Source: Ramlibacter sp.
GTDB taxonomy: Bacteria > Pseudomonadota > Gammaproteobacteria > Burkholderiales > Burkholderiaceae_C
Assembly (NCBI GenBank): GCA_013815685.1
Contig: JACDFR010000008.1
Location: forward strand, 1 to 64,000
Length of the DNA stretch: 64,000 nt
Reading direction: 5' to 3'
The first letter of the stretch is position 1. Every line of letters starts with the position of its first letter. Below, in pieces: positions 48,249-58,792 of the stretch. The notes beneath the pieces are model-generated. The model saw only the letters and a list, made by a program, of their open reading frames with translations, searched no databases and had not been told where the DNA came from. The translations under genes were made by a program, and so were the position numbers.

Positions 48249-49712
48249 CTAGCCCTGCGCAGAATCGATGGCGCGCTGGTAGACCTCGAGGTAGCGTGCC
48301 GCGCTTTCGGTCCAGGCGAACGAGCGGCCCATGCCGTTTCGCTGGAGTTGCCGCCACGCCGGCGGATCGCGCCAGGCAGTCATCGCGCGGCCTACAGCCT
48401 GCTCGAGTCCCGCCGTATTCTGTGAGCGCATCACGAAGCCGGTGCCGGTCCCCGGCTGAGTTGTGGCGTCCACGACGGAGTCGGCCAGCCCGCCTGTGGC
48501 CGTGACGATCGGCGGCGTGCCGTAGGCCTGGCTGTACATCTGGTTCAGCCCGCAAGGCTCGAAGCGCGAGGGCATCAGGAAGCAGTCGGCCCCGGCCTCG
48601 ATCTGGTGGGCCAGCGCTTCGTCGAAGCCCAAGGTGAGCGAAACGGCAGCCGGATGGACATGCGCCGCCGCGAGCAGCGCGTCCTGCAGCGCAGGCTCAC
48701 CCTGGCCCAGCACCACCAGCTGCCCGCCGCTAGCCAGCGTTGCATCCAGTACGCCCAGCACCAGGTCTATTCCTTTCTGTGAAGTCAGGCGGCTGACGAG
48801 CCCAAAGAGCATCGCCCTCGGGTCCACCGAAAGCCCGCAGCGTTGCTGCAGCGCCGCCTTGTTCAACGCCTTGCCTGCGAGATCGGCTGCGCTGTAGCGG
48901 TGGGGAATGAGCTGATCCGTTGCGGGATTCCACAACTGGGTGTCGATCCCGTTGAGGATGCCCGTCAAGCGATCGGCCTTGGTCCGCAACACGCCCTGCA
49001 GGCCGACACCAAAAGCGTCGGTCTGGATCTCCCTCGCGTAGGTCGGGCTCACGGTGGTGATGGCGTCGGCGAACTGCAGGCCGGCCTTGAGCATGGACAG
49101 CTGGCCCCAGAACTCCACGCCTTCGATGCCCCGCCAGTGGCCGGGAATGCCGACCAGGTCGGCGGTGTCCATGGGAAAGACGCCCTGGAAAGCCAGGTTG
49201 TGGATGGTCATCACGCTGGCTGCGGCCGGCTCGTGCGGCGCCGGAGACCGGGCCTGCGCCAGGTACAGCGGCGCCAGGCCGCAGGGCCAGTCGTTGGCGT
49301 GTACCACATCCGCCCGCCATCGAGGGCATGGGCTCGCGCTGGTGCCCAGCGCGGCGCCGATGCGGCAGAGAAAGCCGAAGCGCCGCGCGGTGTCGTGATG
49401 ATCGCGCCCCGTGGCGTCCACATAAGGGCCACCCGCGCGGTCGTAGAGTTCGGGACAGGAGAGCAGCAGCAGGGTGACACCGTTGCCGGCTTCCACCTGC
49501 AACAGTTGCGCGCGGGGCCATTGGCCGTGGGCGGGGATCTCCACGGCGATGCCCGCGCCGCCGCTCACCTGCATCCCGCTGTAGGCCGGCATGAGCACAC
49601 GGACCTCGTGGCCCTGCGCCGCCAGCGTGGCAGGCAATGCGCCGCTGACGTCGCCCAGCCCGCCGGTCTTGACGTAGGGCGCGCACTCCGGCGTGACGAA
49701 CAGAATCTTCAT
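48249..49712 (-). CDS. glgA: Glycogen synthase (ADP-glucose)
   Basis: GlgA extends alpha-1,4-glucan chains from ADP-glucose. The 487-residue GT5 enzyme has the N-terminal ADP-glucose motif KTGGLGDV (Lys15), VVHANDWPCGLAPLYL, VSRLTSQKGIDLVL and the catalytic Glu in MPSRFEPCGLNQMYSQAYG. It is the last gene of the glgB-glgC-glgX-treZ-malQ/treY-glgA operon. Its ATG at 49712 overlaps the preceding stop (ATGA), and longer starts run inside that gene. Confidence 0.96.
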   Translation of the reverse strand: MKILFVTPECAPYVKTGGLGDVSGALPATLAAQGHEVRVLMPAYSGMQVSGGAGIAVEIPAHGQWPRAQLLQVEAGNGVTLLLLSCPELYDRAGGPYVDATGRDHHDTARRFGFLCRIGAALGTSASPCPRWRADVVHANDWPCGLAPLYLAQARSPAPHEPAAASVMTIHNLAFQGVFPMDTADLVGIPGHWRGIEGVEFWGQLSMLKAGLQFADAITTVSPTYAREIQTDAFGVGLQGVLRTKADRLTGILNGIDTQLWNPATDQLIPHRYSAADLAGKALNKAALQQRCGLSVDPRAMLFGLVSRLTSQKGIDLVLGVLDATLASGGQLVVLGQGEPALQDALLAAAHVHPAAVSLTLGFDEALAHQIEAGADCFLMPSRFEPCGLNQMYSQAYGTPPIVTATGGLADSVVDATTQPGTGTGFVMRSQNTAGLEQAVGRAMTAWRDPPAWRQLQRNGMGRSFAWTESAARYLEVYQRAIDSAQG

Positions 49713-52700
49713 GGGTGGGGGCCTCCTTCTGCGGGTACCAGCACGGCGAAGGGCAGGCCGCAGGCAGTGGCAAATACGTTCGTCAGGTCCAGCTCGGCGT
49801 CTTGCGCAGCCTGCACCTCGCGGCCGGTCATCCAGTTGCGCCAGCCCTGTCGGCGGTTCAGGATCGGCTGGTCGCCCACCATGCTCACGCCGTTTCCCTG
49901 CCACAAGCCGGGGGCCCATCGTGCATCGTCGCCGCCGCAGAGCGTGTAGGCCAGGCGCGCCACAACGACCAGCACCGCCTGGCCCCCCCGATGGCGTGCG
50001 TAGGCGACGGCATGCTCCGCAGCCGGCCCGGCGACGGGCAGGGGCTGGTAAGCGCCGTCGCGGAACAGCTCGGGCCAGGCGCGCCGCAACTGCAGCAGCC
50101 GCCATGTCACCAGCTGCTTCAGGCGCCCGTCGGCGATGCCGGCATGCAGGTGCGCCCATTGCGTGCCGGACGGCGGGCCGCCGGCACACAGCGCCGCGAC
50201 CGCCTCCAGCTGCGAAGCCATGGCGCCGAAGTCCACCGGCCGGCGATTGTCCGGGTCCACCAGGCTGAAGTTCCACTGCTCGCAGCCCTGGTAGATGTCA
50301 GGCACGCCGGGAACGGTGAGCTTGAGCGCCAGCTGGCCCAGGCTGTTGCGAAATCCGAACGGCGCGAGCCGCGCCGTGAGCCTGTCGAGCTCGTCGACGA
50401 AAGGGTTGGGTTGCCCGGGCCGAAGCAATGCGTCGATGTAGCGGGCAAGCGCTTCTTCGTACGCCGGAACGGGGCATGTCCAGTTGGTGTGCTTCTTGGC
50501 CTCGCGCACGGCCTTGCGCATGTAGGCCTGCACGCGCTGGCGCAAGCTGTCACGCTCCCTGTCGCCGGGCGGCTTGGCCGGCCACATGCCCGCCAAGGTC
50601 TGGAACAGGAGCCAGATGTCGTTGCGGCCGGGCGCCGGGCCCGCGTCCGTCTGGATCAGGTAGCGCTCGCCCAGGCCGGTGAAGCGCTGCAGGCTCTCCT
50701 CCCACAAGGCCGGGTCTTCGCAGAGCACGTTGATCCTTGCGCGAAGATCCTCGGCGCGCTTGCTGTCGTGGGTGGAGGTCGCGAGCATGGAATGCGGGCG
50801 GAACCGCGCGCGCGACTGGTTGGCCGCGTGGAACGCCGCCGGCGAAGTGCCGAAGCGCCGGGGGTCGCTGCCCACTTCGTTGAGCGAGGCCAGGCGCAGG
50901 TAACGATAAAAGGCGGTGTCCTCGACACCCTTGGCCATCACCGGCGCGGTGAACTGCTGCCAGCGGGCGAGGAAGCGCGACCGCTGTGCGGCCGGCGCCC
51001 CGGCTGCCTCGCCTTCGCCGAGGAGGACGTCGCGCAGCTGGTCGAGCACCGCGGCTTCCGCGCCGCCCAAACGGCGCTTGGCCGCGGCCACGGCCCAGTC
51101 GATGTGCTGCCGGTCGCTCGCACTGGGCGGCTCGCCGGCGCGAAGGTAGGTGCGGTACACCGGGAAGGCCGCGGCCACTTCGGCAAGGGCGACCCGCAGA
51201 CGCGGGCGGGTGAAATCGCGAGTGCGGCGGTTCAGCCGGGTGATCTGGTAGATCGCATCGGCCAACCAGCGCAACTCGCTGAACAGCGCCGTGTAGATGA
51301 TGATCTTCTTGCAGCGGTAGGCGATCTCGTCGAAGCTTTCCGCCTGGCCGCTGAAGCCGTGATAGAGACGGTCGACCAGTTCCTCCCGGCTGCCGTCGAC
51401 GAACAGGCCGTTGACGAGGCTGCCGAAGCGGTAGCCGGTATCGCCGTGAACAGGCCAGCCTTCGGGCAGCGCTTCGTGCTCGGCCAGGATCTTTTCGACG
51501 ACCAGGAACAGGGAGCGCGGTGCATGGCCCGCGACCTCGGATTGCCGGGCGTAATGGGCCTGCAAGCGCTCGAAGTACTGCTGCGGGTCGCTCAGGCCGT
51601 CCGGATGGTCGATGCGCAGGCCCACCAGCCGGCCGGCCTGGAGCCACCGCAGCACCAGTCGATGGGTGGCCTCGAAGACACCGGGTTGCTCCATCTTCAG
51701 GCCGGCGAGCGTGTTCACGTCGAAGAAGCGGCGGTAGTTGACATCGTCGCTGGCGACTCGCCAGTTGGCCAGCCGGTAGGCCTGACGGCCGATCAGGCGG
51801 TCCAGGTCGTCAAAGCTGGCCGGGTCGCCGGCGTTTCCGTTCAGGCGCTTGAGGCACACCTCGAGCCAGTTCGCCAGCCATTCGTGCTTGCGCACGAGTC
51901 GGGCCAGATTCCCCTTGTACACGGCGGCGTCGCGGCAGCGCGCCCGGCGCGAAGCTTCAGCGAGGGTGCCCCGCCCCGGCAGGCGCGCAAAGGCATCGAG
52001 CAGCGACGCGACCTGCGCCTGGTCATCGCCCTGGCCGTCGCCGCCCGCGGCGGGGGCGGGCAGTGCGCGGAAGATGTCGCAATAGTGCGACGGATCGATG
52101 GGAAAGCGGTGGCCGTAATAGCGCAGGAAGAACTCGCCGCCGTCCGGCTCGAAGCTCAACTGGATCGCGCCCGCTTCGAGCACGCGGCCGTACTGGTCGC
52201 CCAGGACGGGAAGCAGCACCCGGCCCGCCATCTCGGCCGCTGCGGGAGACCACTCGATGTCAAAGGCGGCGGCGTGGGCCGACGCCGCCCCATGCTCCAG
52301 CACGTCGAGCCACCAGGCGTTGTCGGCCTCCAGCACGCCCATGTGGTTGGGCACCACGTCCAATATCTGGCCCATGCCGTGGCGGCGCAGTGCATCGCAA
52401 AGCCGCCGGTGCGCCGCTTCATCGCCGACTTCGGGATTGAGCGCATTGTGGTCCACGATGTCATAGCCATGCGTGCTGCCCGGGCGCGCCCGCAGATAGG
52501 GGGAGCTGTAGAGATGGCTGATGCCCAGCGCGTGAAGGTAGGGCACCGCGCCGGCGACATGGTCGAAATCGCAATCCTTGTGGAACTGGACCCGGTAGGT
52601 CGCGACGGGCACGCTCGCGCTGGACAGGGGGGCGAGTGCCGGGGCCGCCTCATCCACCGGGGCCGGTCCGCTGCGCTCGGCGCGCAGCACGGCGGCGAGC

Positions 52701-54802
52701 GAGGTGAAACGCGGGTCGCTCGCCAGGTCGTCCACAGAGAGCGCGAGCTTGCGCCGCCAGTTGGGGAACCTGTCTTCGGTGGTGCCGGGCACGTTGACCT
52801 GCAGCAGCTGGCCCGTCACGTCTTCGAGCTGCACCCCTACCAGCAGGCAGGGGGTGCGAGCCAGATACGCGTAGACGGCATCCACGAACGCCGGGGTGGC
52901 ATCGGGCACCGAGGTCGGCTGGGCGGTCGCCCCTTCCGGCAGCAGCGACTCGTGCTGGAGCGCCAGCAGCAGGCGGGCGCGGTCCTGGGCGCGGTCGAGG
53001 ACCTGTTGTTCTCGCGCCGCCTCGTCGGGGTACAGCTGCAGGCGGGCGGCCAGTTCGAGATCTTCGCCTTGCCAGAAGCCGCGCAAGGTGGGCAGGTCGT
53101 GCGTGCTGACCACCGCCAGCGCCTGAGGCTGCCATTGCGATGGCGGGCGAAAGGCGCCGTCGGGCAAGCGCTCGAACAGCAGGGGCCGGTAAGACAGCAG
53201 GCTGCGCTCGCCCATGGCCTCGCGCATCCGCGGTGCGACATTGCCCAGGTCCTCGCCGATGACCATGCACCGGTGGCGATGGCTCTCCAGCGTCAGGATG
53301 CCCAGCAGCGCCTCGAGCGGGTAGCGGACATACGTGCCGCCCTGGTCGCTGGTCCAGAACAGCCGCATGAGGCCCATGACATGATCCAGCCGCAGTGCGC
53401 CGCTATACCGCATATTGGCGCGCAGCGTCTCGATGAAGGGGGCGAAGCGTGCCGCCTCCAGGCTCACGGGGTTGAGCGGGGGCAGTCCCCAATCCTGCCC
53501 CAGTGCGCTGAGCGGGTCGGGCGGCGCGCCCACATGCATGCCCAGTGCGTACAGCTGCGGCTGGACCCAGGTTTCCGCGCCGCCTTCGTTGGCACCGACA
53601 GCCAGGTCGCAGTACAGGCCCAGTCCCATACCTCGGGTGCGGGCGAAACGCTGGACCGACTCCAGCTGCAGCTCGGCCAGCCATTGCAGCCACAACCTGA
53701 ACCGAACGGCGGATGCGTGCTCGCGCTCGAACGCCCGGGCGCCCTCGCCGTTCGGGTCCTGGAATGCCGCAGGCCAGGCCGGCCATCCCCAGACGTTGGG
53801 GTCGGCCGCAAACAGGTGGGCCTGCAGCGCTTCGAACAGCGCATGGCGCCCCAGGGTGTCCTGCCGCTGGGCCATGAAGCTCTCGAAATGCGTGCCGCGC
53901 GAGGTGTTGCGCCCGAGGTCGTGGCTCTCGAAATGCCGCCACAGCAGCGCCAGCACTTCTTCCTTGGCGGCAGCCACGCCGGCGTAGTCCACCAGTTCCA
54001 TTTCGCGCAGCTGGCGCAGCCGCTCCTGGAATGCCGCCGAATCCGCGTGCGCCAGGGCCGGATCGCAGCCGCTAGCGTCCAGGACAGCCTGGACGTCGAT
54101 GTAGAGGGGGTTGAGCGCGTTGCGGCTGGAAGGGCTGTAGGGGCTGGCGACCTCGGGCCGATGCGCAAACAAGGCGTGCAGGGGGCTCAGGCCTATGAAG
54201 GACGCGCCTTGCCGCGCGGCGGTATCGACCAGCGGGCGCAGGTCGCCGAAGTCGCCGATGCCCCAATTGCGCGGCGAGCGCAGAGCGTACAGCTGGATGG
54301 TGCATCCCCACCACCGCTGGCCCTCGCGCAGTGCGGGTGCCAGCCAGCAGCGCTGCGGGGCGACGATCACCAGGCAGTATGCGGCGGGGTCGCTCTCCAG
54401 GCGCAGGCGCCAATAGCCCGGCTCGAGGTCGGGCGGCAGATCGATGGCGTGGTTGCCATGGACTGTTGCCGCGGTGCCCTGACGCGGCTGCGCGGGCTTT
54501 GGGACGTCCTCGGGTTCGAGCAGCCAGCGCGGCTGAAGGACGCCGCCGCCGCGCGCCGCCCATTCGATGTGTGCGACATCGCCCTGGTGAACGACGTGAA
54601 CGTTCGGCAGCGCCGCCGGAGGTGTCGGCTGCGCGCCCGCGCCAGGCTCGGGGTCGATGCCCATGGCGGACAGGGCGCGGCGCAGCAAGGCCGGCGAAAC
54701 TGACTTCTCCTCGCCCCAGAAGCTGCTGTAGCGGACCGCTACACCGCAGCGCTCGGCCAGATCGGCGAGTCCGGGCGTCAGGTGCTCGGGGATTTCGTTC
54801 AT
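49709..54802 (-). CDS. malQ-treY: Fusion of 4-alpha-glucanotransferase (MalQ) and maltooligosyltrehalose synthase (TreY)
   Basis: This 1697-residue cytoplasmic protein joins two GH enzymes. Residues 1 to about 730 are a GH77 amylomaltase: Asp in SGALRLDHVMGLMRLFW, Glu in MVIGEDLGNVAPRM, Asp in VSTHDLPTLRGFW. From about 755 (VATYRVQFHKDCDFDHV) to the end it is a GH13 TreY: nucleophile Asp in LVGLRIDHPDGLSDP, Glu in LFLVVEKILAEHEALP, Asp in ATSTHDSKRAEDLRARI. MalQ disproportionates maltodextrins and TreY turns their reducing end into trehalose, so fusion would channel chain remodelling into trehalose formation. Both active sites look complete. The ATG at 54802 overlaps the treZ stop by 4 nt. 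Confidence 0.95.
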   Translation of the reverse strand: MNEIPEHLTPGLADLAERCGVAVRYSSFWGEEKSVSPALLRRALSAMGIDPEPGAGAQPTPPAALPNVHVVHQGDVAHIEWAARGGGVLQPRWLLEPEDVPKPAQPRQGTAATVHGNHAIDLPPDLEPGYWRLRLESDPAAYCLVIVAPQRCWLAPALREGQRWWGCTIQLYALRSPRNWGIGDFGDLRPLVDTAARQGASFIGLSPLHALFAHRPEVASPYSPSSRNALNPLYIDVQAVLDASGCDPALAHADSAAFQERLRQLREMELVDYAGVAAAKEEVLALLWRHFESHDLGRNTSRGTHFESFMAQRQDTLGRHALFEALQAHLFAADPNVWGWPAWPAAFQDPNGEGARAFEREHASAVRFRLWLQWLAELQLESVQRFARTRGMGLGLYCDLAVGANEGGAETWVQPQLYALGMHVGAPPDPLSALGQDWGLPPLNPVSLEAARFAPFIETLRANMRYSGALRLDHVMGLMRLFWTSDQGGTYVRYPLEALLGILTLESHRHRCMVIGEDLGNVAPRMREAMGERSLLSYRPLLFERLPDGAFRPPSQWQPQALAVVSTHDLPTLRGFWQGEDLELAARLQLYPDEAAREQQVLDRAQDRARLLLALQHESLLPEGATAQPTSVPDATPAFVDAVYAYLARTPCLLVGVQLEDVTGQLLQVNVPGTTEDRFPNWRRKLALSVDDLASDPRFTSLAAVLRAERSGPAPVDEAAPALAPLSSASVPVATYRVQFHKDCDFDHVAGAVPYLHALGISHLYSSPYLRARPGSTHGYDIVDHNALNPEVGDEAAHRRLCDALRRHGMGQILDVVPNHMGVLEADNAWWLDVLEHGAASAHAAAFDIEWSPAAAEMAGRVLLPVLGDQYGRVLEAGAIQLSFEPDGGEFFLRYYGHRFPIDPSHYCDIFRALPAPAAGGDGQGDDQAQVASLLDAFARLPGRGTLAEASRRARCRDAAVYKGNLARLVRKHEWLANWLEVCLKRLNGNAGDPASFDDLDRLIGRQAYRLANWRVASDDVNYRRFFDVNTLAGLKMEQPGVFEATHRLVLRWLQAGRLVGLRIDHPDGLSDPQQYFERLQAHYARQSEVAGHAPRSLFLVVEKILAEHEALPEGWPVHGDTGYRFGSLVNGLFVDGSREELVDRLYHGFSGQAESFDEIAYRCKKIIIYTALFSELRWLADAIYQITRLNRRTRDFTRPRLRVALAEVAAAFPVYRTYLRAGEPPSASDRQHIDWAVAAAKRRLGGAEAAVLDQLRDVLLGEGEAAGAPAAQRSRFLARWQQFTAPVMAKGVEDTAFYRYLRLASLNEVGSDPRRFGTSPAAFHAANQSRARFRPHSMLATSTHDSKRAEDLRARINVLCEDPALWEESLQRFTGLGERYLIQTDAGPAPGRNDIWLLFQTLAGMWPAKPPGDRERDSLRQRVQAYMRKAVREAKKHTNWTCPVPAYEEALARYIDALLRPGQPNPFVDELDRLTARLAPFGFRNSLGQLALKLTVPGVPDIYQGCEQWNFSLVDPDNRRPVDFGAMASQLEAVAALCAGGPPSGTQWAHLHAGIADGRLKQLVTWRLLQLRRAWPELFRDGAYQPLPVAGPAAEHAVAYARHRGGQAVLVVVARLAYTLCGGDDARWAPGLWQGNGVSMVGDQPILNRRQGWRNWMTGREVQAAQDAELDLTNVFATACGLPFAVLVPAEGGPHP

Positions 54803-56619
54803 GCCGGGTGGCGGCCTTGCGTCCAGCGGGCAGCCCAGGCGGGCCAGACGTCGGCCGGGGTTTCCTCCCGCCAGCCGTGGCGCAACAGCTCCTGCCTGTC
54901 GGCCAGGCGGATGCCGGTACTTCCGGTCCGCAGCGGCTGCGCGCCGAGGTTCAATTCCAGCATGAGCACGTGGCCGTCGCCGTAGCGCCAGCACACGCGC
55001 AGGCCGGTGTCCGCCACGCGCTGCGCGGAGTGTTCACCGGTCAACAGCTGGTGCTGGCGTGGTGAGATGTGTGCCCGGCGCAGGGCCAGCGCATCCCGAA
55101 CCAGCGCGAGCCAACGCCTGCCGTCCGCACCGTCCCGGTGCCCGTCATCCGGGCGGCTGGCCTCGAAGGTGGCGGCGGCGCACGGATCGGGCAACTGCGC
55201 GCCGGCATGGCCGAACTCGCGCTTGCGGCCTTCGCGCACCGCCTCGCGCAGCTCGCCTTGCCAGTCGGCGAAATACAGGAAGGGCGTGGCCGCGCCGAAC
55301 TCCTCGCCGAAGAACAGCATCGGCGTCGCCGGGGTGAGCAGCGCCAGCAGGGTGGCAAGCTCGCGCGCGCCCGGCGGCACCAGTTGCCCCAGTCGTTCGC
55401 CGAAGGCGCGGTTGCCGCTCTGGTCGTGGTTGTTGGCGTAGTTCACCATGGTGCCCAGCGGCTGCGGCGGCGCCTCGCGGCAGTCGCGCCGGGCACCGCC
55501 CGGCAGGCGCTCCGACGGCTCGAACAGCATCCCATGGGTGAGGCAGCGCGCCAGCAGGTTCATCGGCTCGCGACCGTAGTCGTGGTAGTAGCGTTGCGTT
55601 TCGCCCGTGAGGGTCACGTGCAGCGCATGGTGGAAGTCGTCGTTCCACTGGGCATCGTAGCGGCCGGGCTGCGGGTTTGCGGCGAGCCGGCCGTACTCGT
55701 TGTTTTCGTTTTCGACCACCAGGTGCACGTGGCGCCCCGGCGTGGCGCTGCGAACCGCCGACGATATTTCCTCGACGATGTCGGGGCGGCTGCCGTCCGC
55801 GATGACATTGATGGCATCCAGCCGAAGCCCGTCGATCCGGTACTCGTTCACCCAGTACAGGGCGTTGTGCACGAAGAAGTCGCGCACCGCCCGGCTGGCG
55901 GCACCATCGAAGTTGATGGCCGCGCCCCATGGGCTGGAATGCGCCTCCGAAAAGAACTGCGGCGCGTAGTGGCCGAGATAATTCCCGGCCGGGCCGAAGT
56001 GGTTGTAGACCACGTCGAGGAAGACCATCAGGCCGAGCCGGTGCGCTTGCTGGATGAAGTGCTTGAATTCGTCCGGGGTGCCGTAGGCGGAGTGCGGCGC
56101 GTACGGCAGCACGCCGTCATAGCCCCAGCCGAACCGGCCCGGGAAGTCGGCCACCGGCATCACCTCGATCGCGGTAATGCCCAGCCGGGCCAGGTCTTCC
56201 AGGCGCCGGGCTGCGGCCGCGAACGTTCCTTCGGGCGTGTAGGCGCCCACGTGCATTTCGTACAGCACGACCTCCGCCCACGGCCGGCCCGTCCAGTCGT
56301 CGTCCCACTCGAATTGCAGCGGGTCCACCACGCAGCTGGGCTGGTGCACGCCGTGGGGGTTCTGGCGCGAGGCCGGGTCAGGGACGAGCAATTCTTCGTT
56401 GATACGCCAGTGATAGAGGGTGCCCGCACCGGCTTCGGGTACATGGCACTCCCACCATCCTTGCGCATCGCATTCGGCGGCAATCAGGCGGGGCGGGGCG
56501 GCGGGCGCACTGTAGAAAGCGAGTTCCGCCTGCCTGGCGGCGGGCGCCCAGAGCCGGAAGCTGGTCCCGCCTTTGGGGTTCAGAAAAGCGCCAAAGGGCA
56601 TCTCATGGCTGCATCGCAT
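54799..56619 (-). CDS. treZ: Malto-oligosyltrehalose trehalohydrolase
   Basis: TreZ releases trehalose from maltooligosyltrehalose made by TreY. The 606-residue protein has an N-terminal starch-binding-like domain (FRLWAPAARQAELAFYS) and a GH13 barrel with VVYNHFGPAGNYLG, the nucleophile Asp in YRIDGLRLDAINVI, the acid Glu in HLVVENENNEYG and NYANNHDQSGNRAFG. The ATG at 56619 has an AGGA site 8 nt upstream and overlaps glgX by 17 nt; an ATG at 56601, one base after the glgX stop, is an alternative. Confidence 0.95.
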   Translation of the reverse strand: MRCSHEMPFGAFLNPKGGTSFRLWAPAARQAELAFYSAPAAPPRLIAAECDAQGWWECHVPEAGAGTLYHWRINEELLVPDPASRQNPHGVHQPSCVVDPLQFEWDDDWTGRPWAEVVLYEMHVGAYTPEGTFAAAARRLEDLARLGITAIEVMPVADFPGRFGWGYDGVLPYAPHSAYGTPDEFKHFIQQAHRLGLMVFLDVVYNHFGPAGNYLGHYAPQFFSEAHSSPWGAAINFDGAASRAVRDFFVHNALYWVNEYRIDGLRLDAINVIADGSRPDIVEEISSAVRSATPGRHVHLVVENENNEYGRLAANPQPGRYDAQWNDDFHHALHVTLTGETQRYYHDYGREPMNLLARCLTHGMLFEPSERLPGGARRDCREAPPQPLGTMVNYANNHDQSGNRAFGERLGQLVPPGARELATLLALLTPATPMLFFGEEFGAATPFLYFADWQGELREAVREGRKREFGHAGAQLPDPCAAATFEASRPDDGHRDGADGRRWLALVRDALALRRAHISPRQHQLLTGEHSAQRVADTGLRVCWRYGDGHVLMLELNLGAQPLRTGSTGIRLADRQELLRHGWREETPADVWPAWAARWTQGRHPA

Positions 56620-58792
56620 CGGTATTTTCCTGGCTGGGTTGGGTCAGCAGCGCCATGGCGTGAGCCTGCAATACGTACTTCGCGGCGGGCGAGATGCGCG
56701 GGCCCGTCTCGAGGGAAAAATGGCCATCGGCCGTGTCGATGCGCAAGGTCCATTCGCCTGAGCCCGCATCGGGCAGGGTAAAGGAAACTTCTTCCCCGGA
56801 TGCGTTGAAAAGCAGCATGACGCTGGCGCTGCGGGTGCCCACCCCGGCGAACTTGCCGTCGAGCATGGCCGCGACGCAGCGGACGGTGGGGTTGTCCCAT
56901 TCTTCCTGGGTCATCGGCAGGCCCCAGACGCTGTACCAGCCGATATCGCGGCGGCCCTGCGGATCCTCGGCGCCGGTGAACCAGTCGTTCAGGCGCAGCA
57001 CGGAAAGCTCGCGGCGCAGGGCGATCAGCGCCGCGACGAAATCGATCAACGGATCGGCGCGCCGGGCCTCGCTCCAGTCGAACCAGCTCAACGGGCTGTC
57101 CTGGCAGTACGCGTTGTTGTTGCCCTCCTGGGTCCGGCTCATCTCGTCGCCGCCCAGCAGCAAGGGCACGCCGCGCGAGACGAACAGGGTGGTGAGGAAG
57201 TTGCGCTTCTGGCGCTCGCGCAGCGAAACGACCGCCGCGTCGTCGGTCGGACCCTCCACGCCGCAGTTCCAGCTGCGGTTGTGGCTTTCCCCGTCGCGGT
57301 TCTCCTCGGCGTTGGCTTCGTTGCGCTTCTCGTTGTAGCTCACCAGATCCTGCAACGTGAACCCGTCGTGCACCGTCACCACGTTGATGCTGCCGGCCGG
57401 GCGCCGATGGCTGGGGCCGTAGATGTCGGCCGACCCGCACAGGCGCGCCACGAACTCGGGCAGTGCCCCGTCGGTGCCGCGCCAGAAGTCGCGCACAGCA
57501 TCGCGGTAGCGCCCGTTCCATTCCGACCAGCCGCGCGGGAAACCGCCGACCTGGTAGCCGCCTTCGCCGATGTCCCAGGGTTCGGCGATCAGCTTCACGC
57601 GGCGCAGCACCGGGTCCTGGGCGATGACGCTCAGGAACGGCGAGCGCTGCTCGAACGCGCCTGCGGCGTTGCGGCTGATGGCCGAGGCCAGGTCGAAGCG
57701 AAAGCCGTCGACATGCATCTCTTCCACCCAGTAGCGCAGGCTGTCCATGATGAGGCGCAGCGTTGCCGGGTGGGTCGCATCGATGGTGTTGCCCGTGCCC
57801 GTGAAATCGACGCAGTAGCGCTTGTTGCCGGCAAGCCGGTAGTAGGCGGGGTTGTCGATGCCCTTGAAGGAAAGCGTGGGCCCGAGGTGGTTGCCCTCGC
57901 AGGTGTGGTTGTAGACCACGTCGAGGATGACCTCGATACCTGCGGTGTGCAGGGCCTTGACCATGCGCCGGAAATCATTGTGGTCGCCCGCTGCGCAATA
58001 GCGCGGCTCGGGGGCGAAAAAGCCCACGGTGTTGTAGCCCCAGTAGTTGGACAGGCCCAGGTCGACCAGCCGGCGTTCGTCGTTGAACGCCTGCACGGGC
58101 AGCAAGTCGACGGCGGTGACGCCCAGGCGCTTCAGGTGAGCAATGGCGGGCGGGGAAGCAAGCCCGGCGAAGGTCCCGCGCAAGTCAGGCGCGACTTCGT
58201 CCATCTGCCGGGTGAAGCCGCGCACATGAACCTCGTAGAACACGCTGTTTTCGAGCGGCGTGCGCGGCGGGGCGTCGGCGCCCCAGTCGAAGTGCGGATC
58301 GACCACGAGGCATTTGGCCGCTTCGGCCGAGTTGTCGGTGGTGTCCATCTTCAAGTCGCGCTGGGTCGAGCCCAGCGTATAGGCATATTGCCAGGACGCC
58401 CCGTGCAATGGCCGGTCGATCGCGTGGGCATAGGGGTCGAGCAACAGTTTGTGCGGGTTGCAGCGCAGCCCCGCCTCGGGGTCGTACGAGCCATGGACGC
58501 GCAATCCATAGCGGGCGCCTGCGCCGAGGCCTCGAACAAACCCGTGCCAGATATCGTCGCTGCGGCTGAGGATCAGCTCCAGGCGGCGCACTTCGCGCGC
58601 CCCCGCGGCGTCGAAAAGGCAAAGCTCCACCTTCTCGGCAATGCTGGAGTAGATCGCGAAGTTGACGCCATCCGCCGAAGGGCTGGCGCCCAGCGGCCAT
58701 GTCTGGCCGGGCTCGCAGCGCTCCTGCACTGCGGATTCGGGCGGGGCCTTGCGGCGAGCGGCGGGTGTTCTGGCGACGGCCTTCGCCGTCAT
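56603..58792 (-). CDS. glgX: Glycogen debranching enzyme
   Basis: GlgX hydrolyses alpha-1,6 branches of partly degraded glycogen, giving malto-oligosaccharides that TreY/TreZ or MalQ can use. The 729-residue GH13 protein has the N-terminal domain ([19 protein letters not shown]), [17 protein letters not shown], the nucleophile in [14 protein letters not shown], the acid in [16 protein letters not shown] and [18 protein letters not shown]. The first 25 residues are basic and Ala/Pro-rich. It overlaps glgC by 4 nt. Confidence 0.95.
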   Translation of the reverse strand: MTAKAVARTPAARRKAPPESAVQERCEPGQTWPLGASPSADGVNFAIYSSIAEKVELCLFDAAGAREVRRLELILSRSDDIWHGFVRGLGAGARYGLRVHGSYDPEAGLRCNPHKLLLDPYAHAIDRPLHGASWQYAYTLGSTQRDLKMDTTDNSAEAAKCLVVDPHFDWGADAPPRTPLENSVFYEVHVRGFTRQMDEVAPDLRGTFAGLASPPAIAHLKRLGVTAVDLLPVQAFNDERRLVDLGLSNYWGYNTVGFFAPEPRYCAAGDHNDFRRMVKALHTAGIEVILDVVYNHTCEGNHLGPTLSFKGIDNPAYYRLAGNKRYCVDFTGTGNTIDATHPATLRLIMDSLRYWVEEMHVDGFRFDLASAISRNAAGAFEQRSPFLSVIAQDPVLRRVKLIAEPWDIGEGGYQVGGFPRGWSEWNGRYRDAVRDFWRGTDGALPEFVARLCGSADIYGPSHRRPAGSINVVTVHDGFTLQDLVSYNEKRNEANAEENRDGESHNRSWNCGVEGPTDDAAVVSLRERQKRNFLTTLFVSRGVPLLLGGDEMSRTQEGNNNAYCQDSPLSWFDWSEARRADPLIDFVAALIALRRELSVLRLNDWFTGAEDPQGRRDIGWYSVWGLPMTQEEWDNPTVRCVAAMLDGKFAGVGTRSASVMLLFNASGEEVSFTLPDAGSGEWTLRIDTADGHFSLETGPRISPAAKYVLQAHAMALLTQPSQENTDAMQP

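Noticed and set aside
49715-54703. An open frame of about 1660 codons on the plus strand, antisense to the malQ-treY fusion gene
   Set aside because: High-GC coding DNA commonly leaves its opposite strand open. The translation has no recognisable domains, is rich in Arg, Ala, Gly and His, and lacks a ribosome binding site, while the minus-strand protein has two complete enzyme domains.
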